Part shown: positions 15,504 through 23,600 of the stretch, one piece after another
How the letters are laid out: every line of letters begins with the position of its first letter
How positions within the stretch are numbered: the stretch's first letter is position 1
Assembly (NCBI GenBank): GCA_934401755.1
Contig: CAKRSU010000030.1
Span: 1 to 23,600, forward strand
Length of the DNA stretch: 23,600 bases
Direction: 5' to 3'
DNA from: an uncultured Oxalobacter sp.
Lineage (GTDB): Bacteria > Pseudomonadota > Gammaproteobacteria > Burkholderiales > Burkholderiaceae_D
The notes under the pieces: generated by a model
The model's input: the letters and a program-made list of their open reading frames with translations, nothing else
What the model was told of the DNA's origin: nothing
Database searches by the model: none
Position numbers and translations under genes: made by a program

Positions 15504-16022
15504 TTATATTTTGGCTTCAGTTCGTTCAATTTTACGCTGAGGCCACATGAGTAACCAATGGATCAACGGCCAAATAATGGCACCCACAACACAATCAAAT
15601 ATCCAAAATCCATCTGTTATCCAATTCCCCGCAATGAACTGTATGACTATTTCAACAACAGGTGGAATAAAGAGTAATAAAAGAACATACCATATTTGTT
15701 TCGCAGGAGAAAACCAAAGTATTTGCTTGTGCAGTGTAATAGCAAAATAGACCATTAGGGTATATGCAAGTGCTGTTTCCCCTAAAAATGTCGCATTATT
15801 GACATCCATTAACATACCCAAACAAAACGCCGTCCCTATTCCAATTCGGTGTCCTTGATAAATACACCAAAAAATCAATACTAATGCTAAGAAATCAGGC
15901 ACACCATACACTCTTCCCCATGGCATAATATTTAGCATAAATGCGATGAACAAGCTTAATATGATGAACCCCAAACCAACCGGCGCTAAGATTTTTTCCT
16001 GAGTTTGAGAAAACCCATTCAT
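15504..16022 (-). CDS. mreD: rod-shape-determining membrane protein MreD
   Basis: A 172-residue inner-membrane protein of the elongasome that bridges MreC and the synthases. It has five or six hydrophobic helices and the family-like sequences MPWGRVYGVPDFLALVLIFW and GMLMDVNNATFLGETALAYT. Its ATG overlaps the mreC stop as ATGA, and AGGAGG lies 7 bases upstream, the strongest ribosome site of the cluster. Length is normal for the family. The short charged C-terminus (QRKIERTEAKI) faces the cytoplasm by the positive-inside rule. Confidence 0.92.
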   Translation of the reverse strand: MNGFSQTQEKILAPVGLGFIILSLFIAFMLNIMPWGRVYGVPDFLALVLIFWCIYQGHRIGIGTAFCLGMLMDVNNATFLGETALAYTLMVYFAITLHKQILWFSPAKQIWYVLLLLFIPPVVEIVIQFIAGNWITDGFWIFDCVVGAIIWPLIHWLLMWPQRKIERTEAKI

Positions 16023-16930
16023 AAAACATCCTCCTGCTTTTTCTGTACTTCCCCTTTTGTTTTTTTAGAATCAACAGGAGGACGAGCCGGATAATCATCA
16101 ATATCTGTTAAAAGAATTAGGACATATTTTTGACGATTCACGCCCCCTAATGGGGCACATAAAACGCGTCTATCTTCTTGATCGGTTGCCGCAATGATAG
16201 AAGAGACAACAGCAACGTCCATACCAGCAGGATAGACCCCATCAATTCCAGATGTAATAAACCGATCACCCTCTTGGATATCAGACATAGCAGTTAAGAA
16301 ACGAAGTTCCAAATAACCAGAATCTCCATCACCAAACGCTAAAATTCGCTCACCGGTACGGGTATTTAAAACAGGAATTGCTTGAGAACGATCCGTCAAT
16401 AAAGTCACTTCACTCGTTGACAGCCAAACATGTGAAACTTGTCCAATAACACCACTTTCATCAATAACAGCTTGCCCAACCTTAACATCATCACTTGCAC
16501 CACGATTGATAACCACTTTATTCGTGAAATTATTATGAACCTCATAAAGAATTTCACCAGCAAGCGTTGGAATATTCATTCGTTTTTTAAGGCCAATTAA
16601 TTCGCGCAATTGTGCATTTTCTTGTTCAAGCAATAAAGCTTTTTGAAGAGTTGGGGCATCTTGCAATGCTTTCGCATGCAAAGCATCAATTTCTTCTTGC
16701 ATATCATCGCCTGTACGCAATAAATCTTTTATGGAATCCGTAAAATCAGCAGGCGCAACAGCAATACTTTGAAAGGGATAAAGCACCGTACTAATTACTG
16801 CACGCACATGTCCTAATACTTCCCAACGAATGTCGCCCAATAGTAAGGCGCAAGCCATCACAGCAAAGATGATAAGTTTCACCTTTGCAGACATTCCCTG
16901 TTTGAAAAGCGGTGATGATCCGTTTTGCAT
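16019..16930 (-). CDS. mreC: rod-shape-determining protein MreC
   Basis: MreC is a bitopic periplasmic scaffold that activates PBP2-RodA. The 303-residue product starts MQNGSSPLFKQGMSAKVKLI, typical of betaproteobacterial MreC, has one transmembrane helix (about 16-36), a coiled coil (about 65-110, rich in Leu, Glu, Gln) and a beta-rich MreC domain with VVINRGASDDVKVGQAVID and GVIGQVSHV. The last 30 residues are a charged, probably disordered tail. I preferred the ATG at 16930 over a TTG two codons earlier; no strong ribosome site is visible. A stem-loop lies between mreB and this gene, so its level may be set below that of MreB. Confidence 0.93.
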   Translation of the reverse strand: MQNGSSPLFKQGMSAKVKLIIFAVMACALLLGDIRWEVLGHVRAVISTVLYPFQSIAVAPADFTDSIKDLLRTGDDMQEEIDALHAKALQDAPTLQKALLLEQENAQLRELIGLKKRMNIPTLAGEILYEVHNNFTNKVVINRGASDDVKVGQAVIDESGVIGQVSHVWLSTSEVTLLTDRSQAIPVLNTRTGERILAFGDGDSGYLELRFLTAMSDIQEGDRFITSGIDGVYPAGMDVAVVSSIIAATDQEDRRVLCAPLGGVNRQKYVLILLTDIDDYPARPPVDSKKTKGEVQKKQEDVL

Positions 16931-16950
16931 GAACAACTAAGCGTTAAGGA

Positions 16951-16971
16951 AAAGGCGCCTAAAGCGCCTTT
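16951..16971 (-). terminator. intergenic stem-loop between mreB and mreC, probable partial terminator
   Basis: AAAGGCGC at 16951-16958 pairs with GCGCCTTT at 16964-16971 across a 5-base loop. On the transcribed minus strand it is followed by TTTTCC, a short T-run. It starts only a few bases after the mreB stop, and is best read as a processing or attenuation point letting mreB exceed the downstream genes. Confidence 0.65.
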
Positions 16972-16974
16972 ATC

Positions 16975-18135
<1,161 letters not shown>

Positions 18136-18206
18136 CTAAGGATATATATCAGCCGAATCGTATTTCATGCGATTCACTCTCGAAATTTTTAGGAAATATC
18201 AAACTT

Positions 18207-18509
18207 ATGGCTCTTGAACTCTCTGATGTGGATCGTATTGCCAAACTAGCACAGCTTGACGTCTCTAACACACAGATACAAAAAACAGCAGAGCAACTAA
18301 ACCGTATTTTGGATTTAGTTGAACAACTCCGCTCTGCGGATACAACTAATATTGAACCGCTTGCTCATCCTATTTCTGCTTTTGAAGAAGATGTTGCACT
18401 CCGGCTACGTCCTGACATTGTAACGGAAGAAAACCATCGTTCAGACTATCAATCTGTTGCACCAGCAGTCGAAAATGGTCTTTTTCTGGTTCCAAAGGTC
18501 ATTGAATAA
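18207..18509 (+). CDS. gatC: aspartyl/glutamyl-tRNA amidotransferase subunit C
   Basis: GatC is the small subunit that wraps around GatA and holds the GatCAB transamidosome together. The 100-residue product has the typical start [17 protein letters not shown], a helical N-terminal half, and the conserved segment NIEPLAHPI with the end [12 protein letters not shown]. The ATG at 18207 has only a weak, distant AGGA. It is the first gene of the operon gatC-gatA-gatB and diverges from mreB, an arrangement known from Alcaligenaceae. A TATAAT-like box lies about 75 bp upstream, without a good -35. Confidence 0.95.
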   Translation: MALELSDVDRIAKLAQLDVSNTQIQKTAEQLNRILDLVEQLRSADTTNIEPLAHPISAFEEDVALRLRPDIVTEENHRSDYQSVAPAVENGLFLVPKVIE

Positions 18510-18573
18510 TAGTCAATGCTTAATGCATATCCCCTACTTATTTTCCCGGTTATTTTTTGCAGTTATATAATCC

Positions 18574-20025
18574 ATGCATACCAAGACTCTCTCGGAACTG
18601 TCCACTCTTTTGCAAACTCAACAAATTTCAGCAACAGAGCTGGCTAATTTGTTCCTAAAACGTATCCATGCTAATCAGCTAAACGCTTTTCTACATGTTG
18701 ATGACACGTTAACAATGCAACAAGCCGCAGCTGCGGATAAACGCATTGCTAAAGGCAACGCTAATCCTTTAACAGGGATCCCTATTGCTCATAAGGACAT
18801 TTTTGTCACTAAAGGATGGAGAACAACCGCCGCATCTAAAATGCTCGCTAATTATGTCAGTCCATTTGATGCAACTGTTGTTGAAAAACTCAATGCGGCG
18901 GGTATGGTCACACTGGGGAAACTAAATTGCGATGAATTTGCCATGGGATCTGCCAATGAAAATTCCGCATTTGGTCCCGTAAAGAACCCTTGGGATACTC
19001 GCGCAGTACCTGGTGGCTCTTCAGGTGGCTCAGCTGCTGCAGTTGCTGCGCGCTTAGCTCCTGCTGCAACAGCAACTGATACCGGAGGTTCTATTCGTCA
19101 GCCATCTTCTTTTTGTGGTGTTACGGGTATTAAACCAACTTATGGGCGTGTATCTCGTTATGGCATGATTGCTTACGCATCTTCTCTAGACCAAGGAGGA
19201 ATCATTGCAAAAAATGCGAAAGACTGTGCTTTGCTGTTAGGTGAAATCGCAGGATTTGACCCAAAAGATTCTACTAGCATTAATCGCCCTGTTGACAACT
19301 ACCTTTCAGACTTAGATAAACCATTAGACAGACTACGTATTGGATTACCCAAAGAATATTTCAGTCAAGGCCTTTCTACAGAAGTCGAACAACCTATCCG
19401 TGAAGCTCTCAAAACATTTGAGCAACTAGGCGCAACACTTGTTGATATTTCTCTCAAAAATACAAAACTATGTATCCCAGCCTATTATGTGATTGCACCA
19501 GCAGAAGCTTCATCTAACCTTAGTCGTTATGATGGTGTACGCTATGGTCATCGTGCAGCACAATATGATGATTTACAGGATATGTACCGCAAATCACGTT
19601 CTGAAGGTTTTGGTGATGAAGTTCAACGCCGTATCCTCGTTGGTACTTACGTTTTAAGTCATGGCTATTATGATGCTTATTACATCCAAGCACAGCGTGT
19701 TCGCCGATTAATTGCCAATGATTACAAACATGCTTTTACACAATGTGATGTCATCATGGGCCCCGTTGCCCCGACTGTTGCATGGAATTTAGGGGATCAA
19801 GTTAACGATCCTATTGCCAACTATCTCAGTGATATCTTTACCATCTCTACCAATCTAGCAGGTCTACCAGGAATGTCTATTCCTTGTGGATTTGGACAAG
19901 GTGATCATGCAAAACGTCCTGTTGGATTACAACTAACTGGTAGTTGGTTTACTGAAGCGAAATTGTTAAATATCGCTAATCGTTTCCAACAAGCAACAGA
20001 CTGGCATTTGAAGACTCCTGAGTAA
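18574..20025 (+). CDS. gatA: aspartyl/glutamyl-tRNA amidotransferase subunit A
   Basis: GatA is the amidase subunit that releases ammonia from glutamine for transfer to Glu-tRNA(Gln) or Asp-tRNA(Asn). The 483-residue protein shows the amidase-signature Ser-Ser-Lys triad: Lys74 in IPIAHKD, Ser149 in [13 protein letters not shown] and Ser173 in DTGGSIRQP. The ammonia then passes to GatB through a channel. It lies 64 bp after gatC and 56 bp before gatB. No clear ribosome site precedes the ATG at 18574, which is unusual for an essential gene, but the amino-terminal sequence fits the family. Presence of GatCAB means the organism lacks GlnRS or AsnRS, or both, or uses this for Asn synthesis. Confidence 0.96.
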   Translation: MHTKTLSELSTLLQTQQISATELANLFLKRIHANQLNAFLHVDDTLTMQQAAAADKRIAKGNANPLTGIPIAHKDIFVTKGWRTTAASKMLANYVSPFDATVVEKLNAAGMVTLGKLNCDEFAMGSANENSAFGPVKNPWDTRAVPGGSSGGSAAAVAARLAPAATATDTGGSIRQPSSFCGVTGIKPTYGRVSRYGMIAYASSLDQGGIIAKNAKDCALLLGEIAGFDPKDSTSINRPVDNYLSDLDKPLDRLRIGLPKEYFSQGLSTEVEQPIREALKTFEQLGATLVDISLKNTKLCIPAYYVIAPAEASSNLSRYDGVRYGHRAAQYDDLQDMYRKSRSEGFGDEVQRRILVGTYVLSHGYYDAYYIQAQRVRRLIANDYKHAFTQCDVIMGPVAPTVAWNLGDQVNDPIANYLSDIFTISTNLAGLPGMSIPCGFGQGDHAKRPVGLQLTGSWFTEAKLLNIANRFQQATDWHLKTPE

Positions 20026-20081
20026 CTCAGAAAAAATTTTTGCGATAACTTTTACGTTGCCGCACAGAAAAAGGAAATATT

Positions 20082-21545
20082 ATGCAGTGGGAAGTAGTCA
20101 TCGGTCTTGAAACGCATGTGCAGCTTTCAACCATTTCTAAGATTTTTAGTGGCGCCTCAACCAGTTTTGGCGCAGAGCCCAATACACAAGCTTGTGCAGT
20201 TGATCTTGCTTTACCAGGTGTTTTACCTGTTATGAACCGCGGTGCTGTCGAAAAAGCCATTCAATTTGGTCTTTCTATCGGGGCAGAAGTAGCAAATGTC
20301 TCCGTTTTTGCTCGAAAAAATTATTTTTATCCTGATTTGCCAAAAGGATATCAGATCAGCCAATTTGAAAAGCCCGTTGTTATTGGTGGGACGTTAGATT
20401 GTCTCGTTGAACCTAAAAATCACGAGCCTTATACAAAAACCATTCATCTAACACGAGCCCATTTAGAAGAAGATGCCGGTAAATCCATCCATGATCAATT
20501 CCCCAATCAAACAGGGATTGATCTTAATCGAGCTGGCACACCATTACTTGAAATTGTCACTGAACCTGATATGCGTAGTGCGGCTGAAGCCGTTGCTTAT
20601 GCGAAAGCACTTCATACACTAGTCGTCTGGCTAGGAATGTCAGATGGAAACATGCAAGAAGGTTCTTTCCGTTGCGACGCTAATGTTTCTGTTCGCCCTG
20701 TTGGTTCTGATGTTCTTGGTACACGTTGCGAAGTTAAGAACTTAAATTCATTCCGTCATCTCGAAGATGCGATTAATTACGAAGTCGAACGCCAAATTGA
20801 ATTAATTGAAAATGGTGGCAAAGTTATTCAAGCAACTCGATTATATGATCCCGATAAGCATGAAACACGTGAAATGCGCACAAAGGAAGATTCTGATGAT
20901 TATCGCTATTTTCCAGATCCAGACCTACCACCATTAGTTATCGAACCGACATGGATTGAACAAGTGCGTAATGCTTTGCCAGAGCTGCCAAACGCAATGA
21001 AAGCTCGTTTCATGACTGATTATCATTTATCAGAATATGATGCTGCTGTTTTAACCTCATCAAAACCAATGGCTTCCTATTTTGAAAAATTAGTTTCCCT
21101 AACTGGCGCTCAACTAGCCAAACAAAATGCGAACTGGCTAATGGGAGATGTTTCTTCTGCAATGAATCGCGAAAATATTGAAATGAGTGATGTGCCTGTT
21201 TCTGCAGAACAATTGTCATTACTCATGAAACGTATTGCCGATAATACAATCTCTAATAAAATTGCCAAAGAAGTTTTCGGTATTATGTGGGAAAATCGAT
21301 CCACAAATGATAATGTCGTTGACCAAATTATCGAAGAAAAAGGTTTAAAACAGATTTCAGACTCTGGCGCTATTGAAAAAATTATTGATGAAGTTTTAGC
21401 AAACAATCAGAAATCTGTTGATGAATTCCGTGCTGGAAAAGCAAAGGCATTTAATGCATTAATTGGTCAAGTGATGAAAGCAACCCGAGGCAAAGCCAAT
21501 CCTGGACAAGTCAACCAGATGCTAAAACAAAAACTTGGGGCTTAA
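20082..21545 (+). CDS. gatB: aspartyl/glutamyl-tRNA amidotransferase subunit B
   Basis: GatB is the kinase and tRNA-binding subunit: it activates the Glu or Asp on the mischarged tRNA with ATP and adds ammonia from GatA. The 487-residue product begins [15 protein letters not shown], with [29 protein letters not shown] and [17 protein letters not shown] all characteristic. The middle contains [10 protein letters not shown] and [10 protein letters not shown]. The last 150 residues form the GatB/YqeY tail domain, ending [26 protein letters not shown] precedes the ATG. A strong terminator at 21583 closes the operon. Confidence 0.97.
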   Translation: MQWEVVIGLETHVQLSTISKIFSGASTSFGAEPNTQACAVDLALPGVLPVMNRGAVEKAIQFGLSIGAEVANVSVFARKNYFYPDLPKGYQISQFEKPVVIGGTLDCLVEPKNHEPYTKTIHLTRAHLEEDAGKSIHDQFPNQTGIDLNRAGTPLLEIVTEPDMRSAAEAVAYAKALHTLVVWLGMSDGNMQEGSFRCDANVSVRPVGSDVLGTRCEVKNLNSFRHLEDAINYEVERQIELIENGGKVIQATRLYDPDKHETREMRTKEDSDDYRYFPDPDLPPLVIEPTWIEQVRNALPELPNAMKARFMTDYHLSEYDAAVLTSSKPMASYFEKLVSLTGAQLAKQNANWLMGDVSSAMNRENIEMSDVPVSAEQLSLLMKRIADNTISNKIAKEVFGIMWENRSTNDNVVDQIIEEKGLKQISDSGAIEKIIDEVLANNQKSVDEFRAGKAKAFNALIGQVMKATRGKANPGQVNQMLKQKLGA

Positions 21546-21983
21546 TAATTTTTTATACTAATCTAAAATAAAAAATTTCTTTAAAACCAGAATGAGTGGA
21601 TCATTCTGGTTTTTTAATATTCCGCACAAAATACTCTTACTTTTTCCTCTTAAAAGATACTTAACTTGCTGTAAAAAGATAAGGCAATAGAACTTGTGTT
21701 AAATTGCAACAACAAATGAACATCGCATAATAAACATTATTTGACATTAATCATTCTATCATTTAAGCATTTGTCCTATCCAATTATTTGAATTTAAAAG
21801 ACAAATTCAGAAATAACTCAATTGGCAACTTCTTAATAATAACTGCTTATTAATAAAAGGATTTTTATTAAATCCAATAAAAACAATCAGTTATCAATAA
21901 ATTGAACATCCGGTAATGTTTATTAATGGATATAAGCATTCAAAAAGTAGAAAGGAAGCCATATCCGAAAGAAAGGATCCTAC
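21546..21983 (+). promoter_or_regulatory. gatB terminator region and autotransporter leader
   Basis: This 438-bp gene-free stretch has two parts. The first 70 bp hold the gatB terminator. The part from about 21700 is AT-rich and is a diverged copy of the leader at 2945-3180, sharing AACATCGCATAATAA, CCAATT, AATCCAATAAAAACAA and a TCCGGTAAT-like hairpin block. TTGACA at 21741-21746 could be a -35, but the -10 at the right distance (TAAGCA) is poor. An AAAGGA ribosome site precedes the autotransporter ATG by 6 bases. Confidence 0.55.
21583..21615 (+). terminator. rho-independent terminator of the gatCAB operon
   Basis: AAAACCAGAATGA at 21583-21595 pairs perfectly with TCATTCTGGTTTT at 21601-21613 across a 5-base loop, ending in a T-run. 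It lies 37 bp after the gatB stop. Confidence 0.9.
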
Positions 21984-23600
21984 ATGAACCGGATATTCAA
22001 AGTCATCTTCAGCAAGATAAAAGGCATCTTCGTTGTTACAGGCGAGAATGCAAAAGCACAAGGAAAATCGAATCATTTAAAAGCAGTGACCGCTTCTTTA
22101 ATGCTTATGAACATATTGAGTATTACGGGTACTGTTAACGCAGCAAGCACATCCACTTACATTTCAAATCAATCAGATTGGAATTCTATTGATGTTACAG
22201 GGACAATTCCAAGCATTAATTTTCATAATGGCGAAACAGGAAATGATGATCAAGGCCAAACGATTCAACCACACGCTATTCAAAGCAAAATTGAGTTATT
22301 AAATCTCAAAGGAAAAGACCTTAATATTGAAACGGGTAAAAATGATAGTTCATCTGCCGCATTTTTATCAGAAAATGGCAATGTCATTATTGGGAATACT
22401 GATAATCAACTAGATAAAGTTACATTTAACAATACAGGATCAAGATATCTTCTTCATTTTTTACAGACAGGAAGGATGTCTGTGGAAGCAAAAACAATTG
22501 ATTTTGTCTATACAAATCGAGTAGTTGATAGTTCTGTTGCAGCAATATCACTTGAAGGCTCTTCACTTCTAAATTTATCGGCAAAAACCATTACAGGTAC
22601 AGCAAACGTTCCAGAAACCACAACAAAAAATGCAGAATCTTTTTTTAAAGCAACGGGTGTTGGAACAGAAATCAATTTTGGTTCTATAGCAAACAAAGAT
22701 GAAGATCACTCATTTTATCTAGATACTTTAAACTTAACTGCCGAGCAAAAAGTTTCAACTCTTTTAGGCGTTCGACAAGGAGGCAAAATTAATATTTTTG
22801 CGGATCAAGTTCTTTTAGAAAATAAAACAACGAATGGAAGTATTTTAGCAACCTATAATCCTAATGCCGATCATTTAGGACAAATCACGATTGTTGGCTC
22901 AAACGTTGCTATGAATAGCGATATTCCAATTAATATTACTAATCCAGGTAATATTTCATTAGGAACCGAGGATTCTCCCATTCAGAATCTAACAATTATT
23001 TCTACCGCAGATAATGGAAACGCAATCAATATTCAAAGCGATGAAAAAGGCACTGAAAATCAAGGAACTATAGATATACATTCGAATGGTCAGTTAATAA
23101 TCTCCGGAAACATTGATGCCGCTACAAAAATGCGAGAAGATGGACGCGTTTCCACCTCTGCCGGATATGCCATTAATATTAATCAAGGAAAAAATGATGG
23201 TGGAACAGTTGCCATCGAAGGAAATATTCTCACCGGCTCAAGAGATGGTCTTCAAAGAGATAGTTCTGACACTAGTAATGATACTAAAAATCTCACTGTT
23301 AATATTTCTCTTTCAGGAGATCAATCTTATTTAAAAGGCTCAATTATTGATTACAATGAACAAGAAGGAGGCATTGCAAATGGTGCGGGGACTACGTTAA
23401 ATCTTTCCAATAACGCCACCTGGAACGCCACAAGCGACTCCACCGTCAAAACCATCACCAGTAATGGGGCAAACATCAACCTCGGCCCCAACAAAGCGGC
23501 CATCAACGACTACACCTCCGGCACAAAAGGAGCCACCATCACCATGGATGGCTCAAAAAGCGAACAATTAACCCTTAACAACTCCAGTGGCAGTGGAACG
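21984..23600 (+). CDS. type V autotransporter/adhesin with extended signal peptide, 5' part
   Basis: An open frame of 539 codons runs without stop to the window edge. The product starts MNRIFKVIFSKIKGIFVVTGE then a Lys-rich segment to about residue 33: this is an ESPR, the extended signal peptide region of large type V secreted proteins. A hydrophobic core (SLMLMNILSITGTVNA) and a likely cleavage after VNA near residue 54 follow. The remainder is Asn/Thr/Ser/Ile-rich with repeated short strands (INI, LTI, LNL, VTI), as expected of a beta-helix passenger. No cysteine is seen in the visible passenger. The beta-barrel that would confirm the subclass is beyond the edge. Base composition changes abruptly near 23400. 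AAAGGA lies 6 bases before the ATG. Confidence 0.85.
   Translation, partial: MNRIFKVIFSKIKGIFVVTGENAKAQGKSNHLKAVTASLMLMNILSITGTVNAASTSTYISNQSDWNSIDVTGTIPSINFHNGETGNDDQGQTIQPHAIQSKIELLNLKGKDLNIETGKNDSSSAAFLSENGNVIIGNTDNQLDKVTFNNTGSRYLLHFLQTGRMSVEAKTIDFVYTNRVVDSSVAAISLEGSSLLNLSAKTITGTANVPETTTKNAESFFKATGVGTEINFGSIANKDEDHSFYLDTLNLTAEQKVSTLLGVRQGGKINIFADQVLLENKTTNGSILATYNPNADHLGQITIVGSNVAMNSDIPINITNPGNISLGTEDSPIQNLTIISTADNGNAINIQSDEKGTENQGTIDIHSNGQLIISGNIDAATKMREDGRVSTSAGYAININQGKNDGGTVAIEGNILTGSRDGLQRDSSDTSNDTKNLTVNISLSGDQSYLKGSIIDYNEQEGGIANGAGTTLNLSNNATWNATSDSTVKTITSNGANINLGPNKAAINDYTSGTKGATITMDGSKSEQLTLNNSSGSGT

Overview
The window looks like a low-GC betaproteobacterial chromosome, most likely family Alcaligenaceae (Burkholderiales). 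The gatCAB operon diverges from mreB-mreC-mreD-mrdA-rodA-rlpA, and a COG0523 GTPase gene precedes dksA, both as I recall from Bordetella and relatives. The DksA lacks most zinc-finger cysteines, as in many beta- and alphaproteobacteria. The species cannot be fixed from the sequence; small-genome, AT-rich Alcaligenaceae such as Basilea or Pelistega would fit.

Layout. (1) 1-2929 is a mobile-element junction. An ISL3-family end with an internally deleted transposase gene enters from the left. A two-gene accessory cassette of unknown function follows on the minus strand (968-2191 and 408-974). Next comes an IS3-family orfB remnant, cut exactly at the tip of a second ISL3-type terminal repeat (2911). 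(2) 2930-6567 is an AT-rich leader followed by a plus-strand operon of three exported proteins I do not recognise. (3) 6568-6757 is rich in hairpins. It is followed by a 39-codon zinc-ribbon ORF, xerC, a convergent MATE exporter, a COG0523 metal GTPase with a His/Cys array, and dksA. (4) 11357-18015 on the minus strand is the cell-elongation cluster mreB, mreC, mreD, mrdA (PBP2), rodA and rlpA. (5) 18207-21545 is gatC-gatA-gatB, ending in a strong terminator. (6) 21984-23600 is the 5' part of a large autotransporter gene with an extended signal peptide, running off the right edge.

How the genes work together. MreBCD, PBP2 and RodA form the elongasome that builds the lateral wall; RlpA is a peptidoglycan-acting lipoprotein. 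GatCAB makes Gln-tRNA(Gln) and/or Asn-tRNA(Asn) by transamidation. XerC resolves chromosome dimers. The COG0523 protein and the cysteine-poor DksA may both relate to zinc economy.

The least explained material is the IS-bounded pair at 408-2191, the exported three-gene operon at 3288-6567, and the fact that the leaders of that operon and of the autotransporter are diverged copies of each other. The autotransporter gene also changes composition sharply near 23400, as if joined from two sources.
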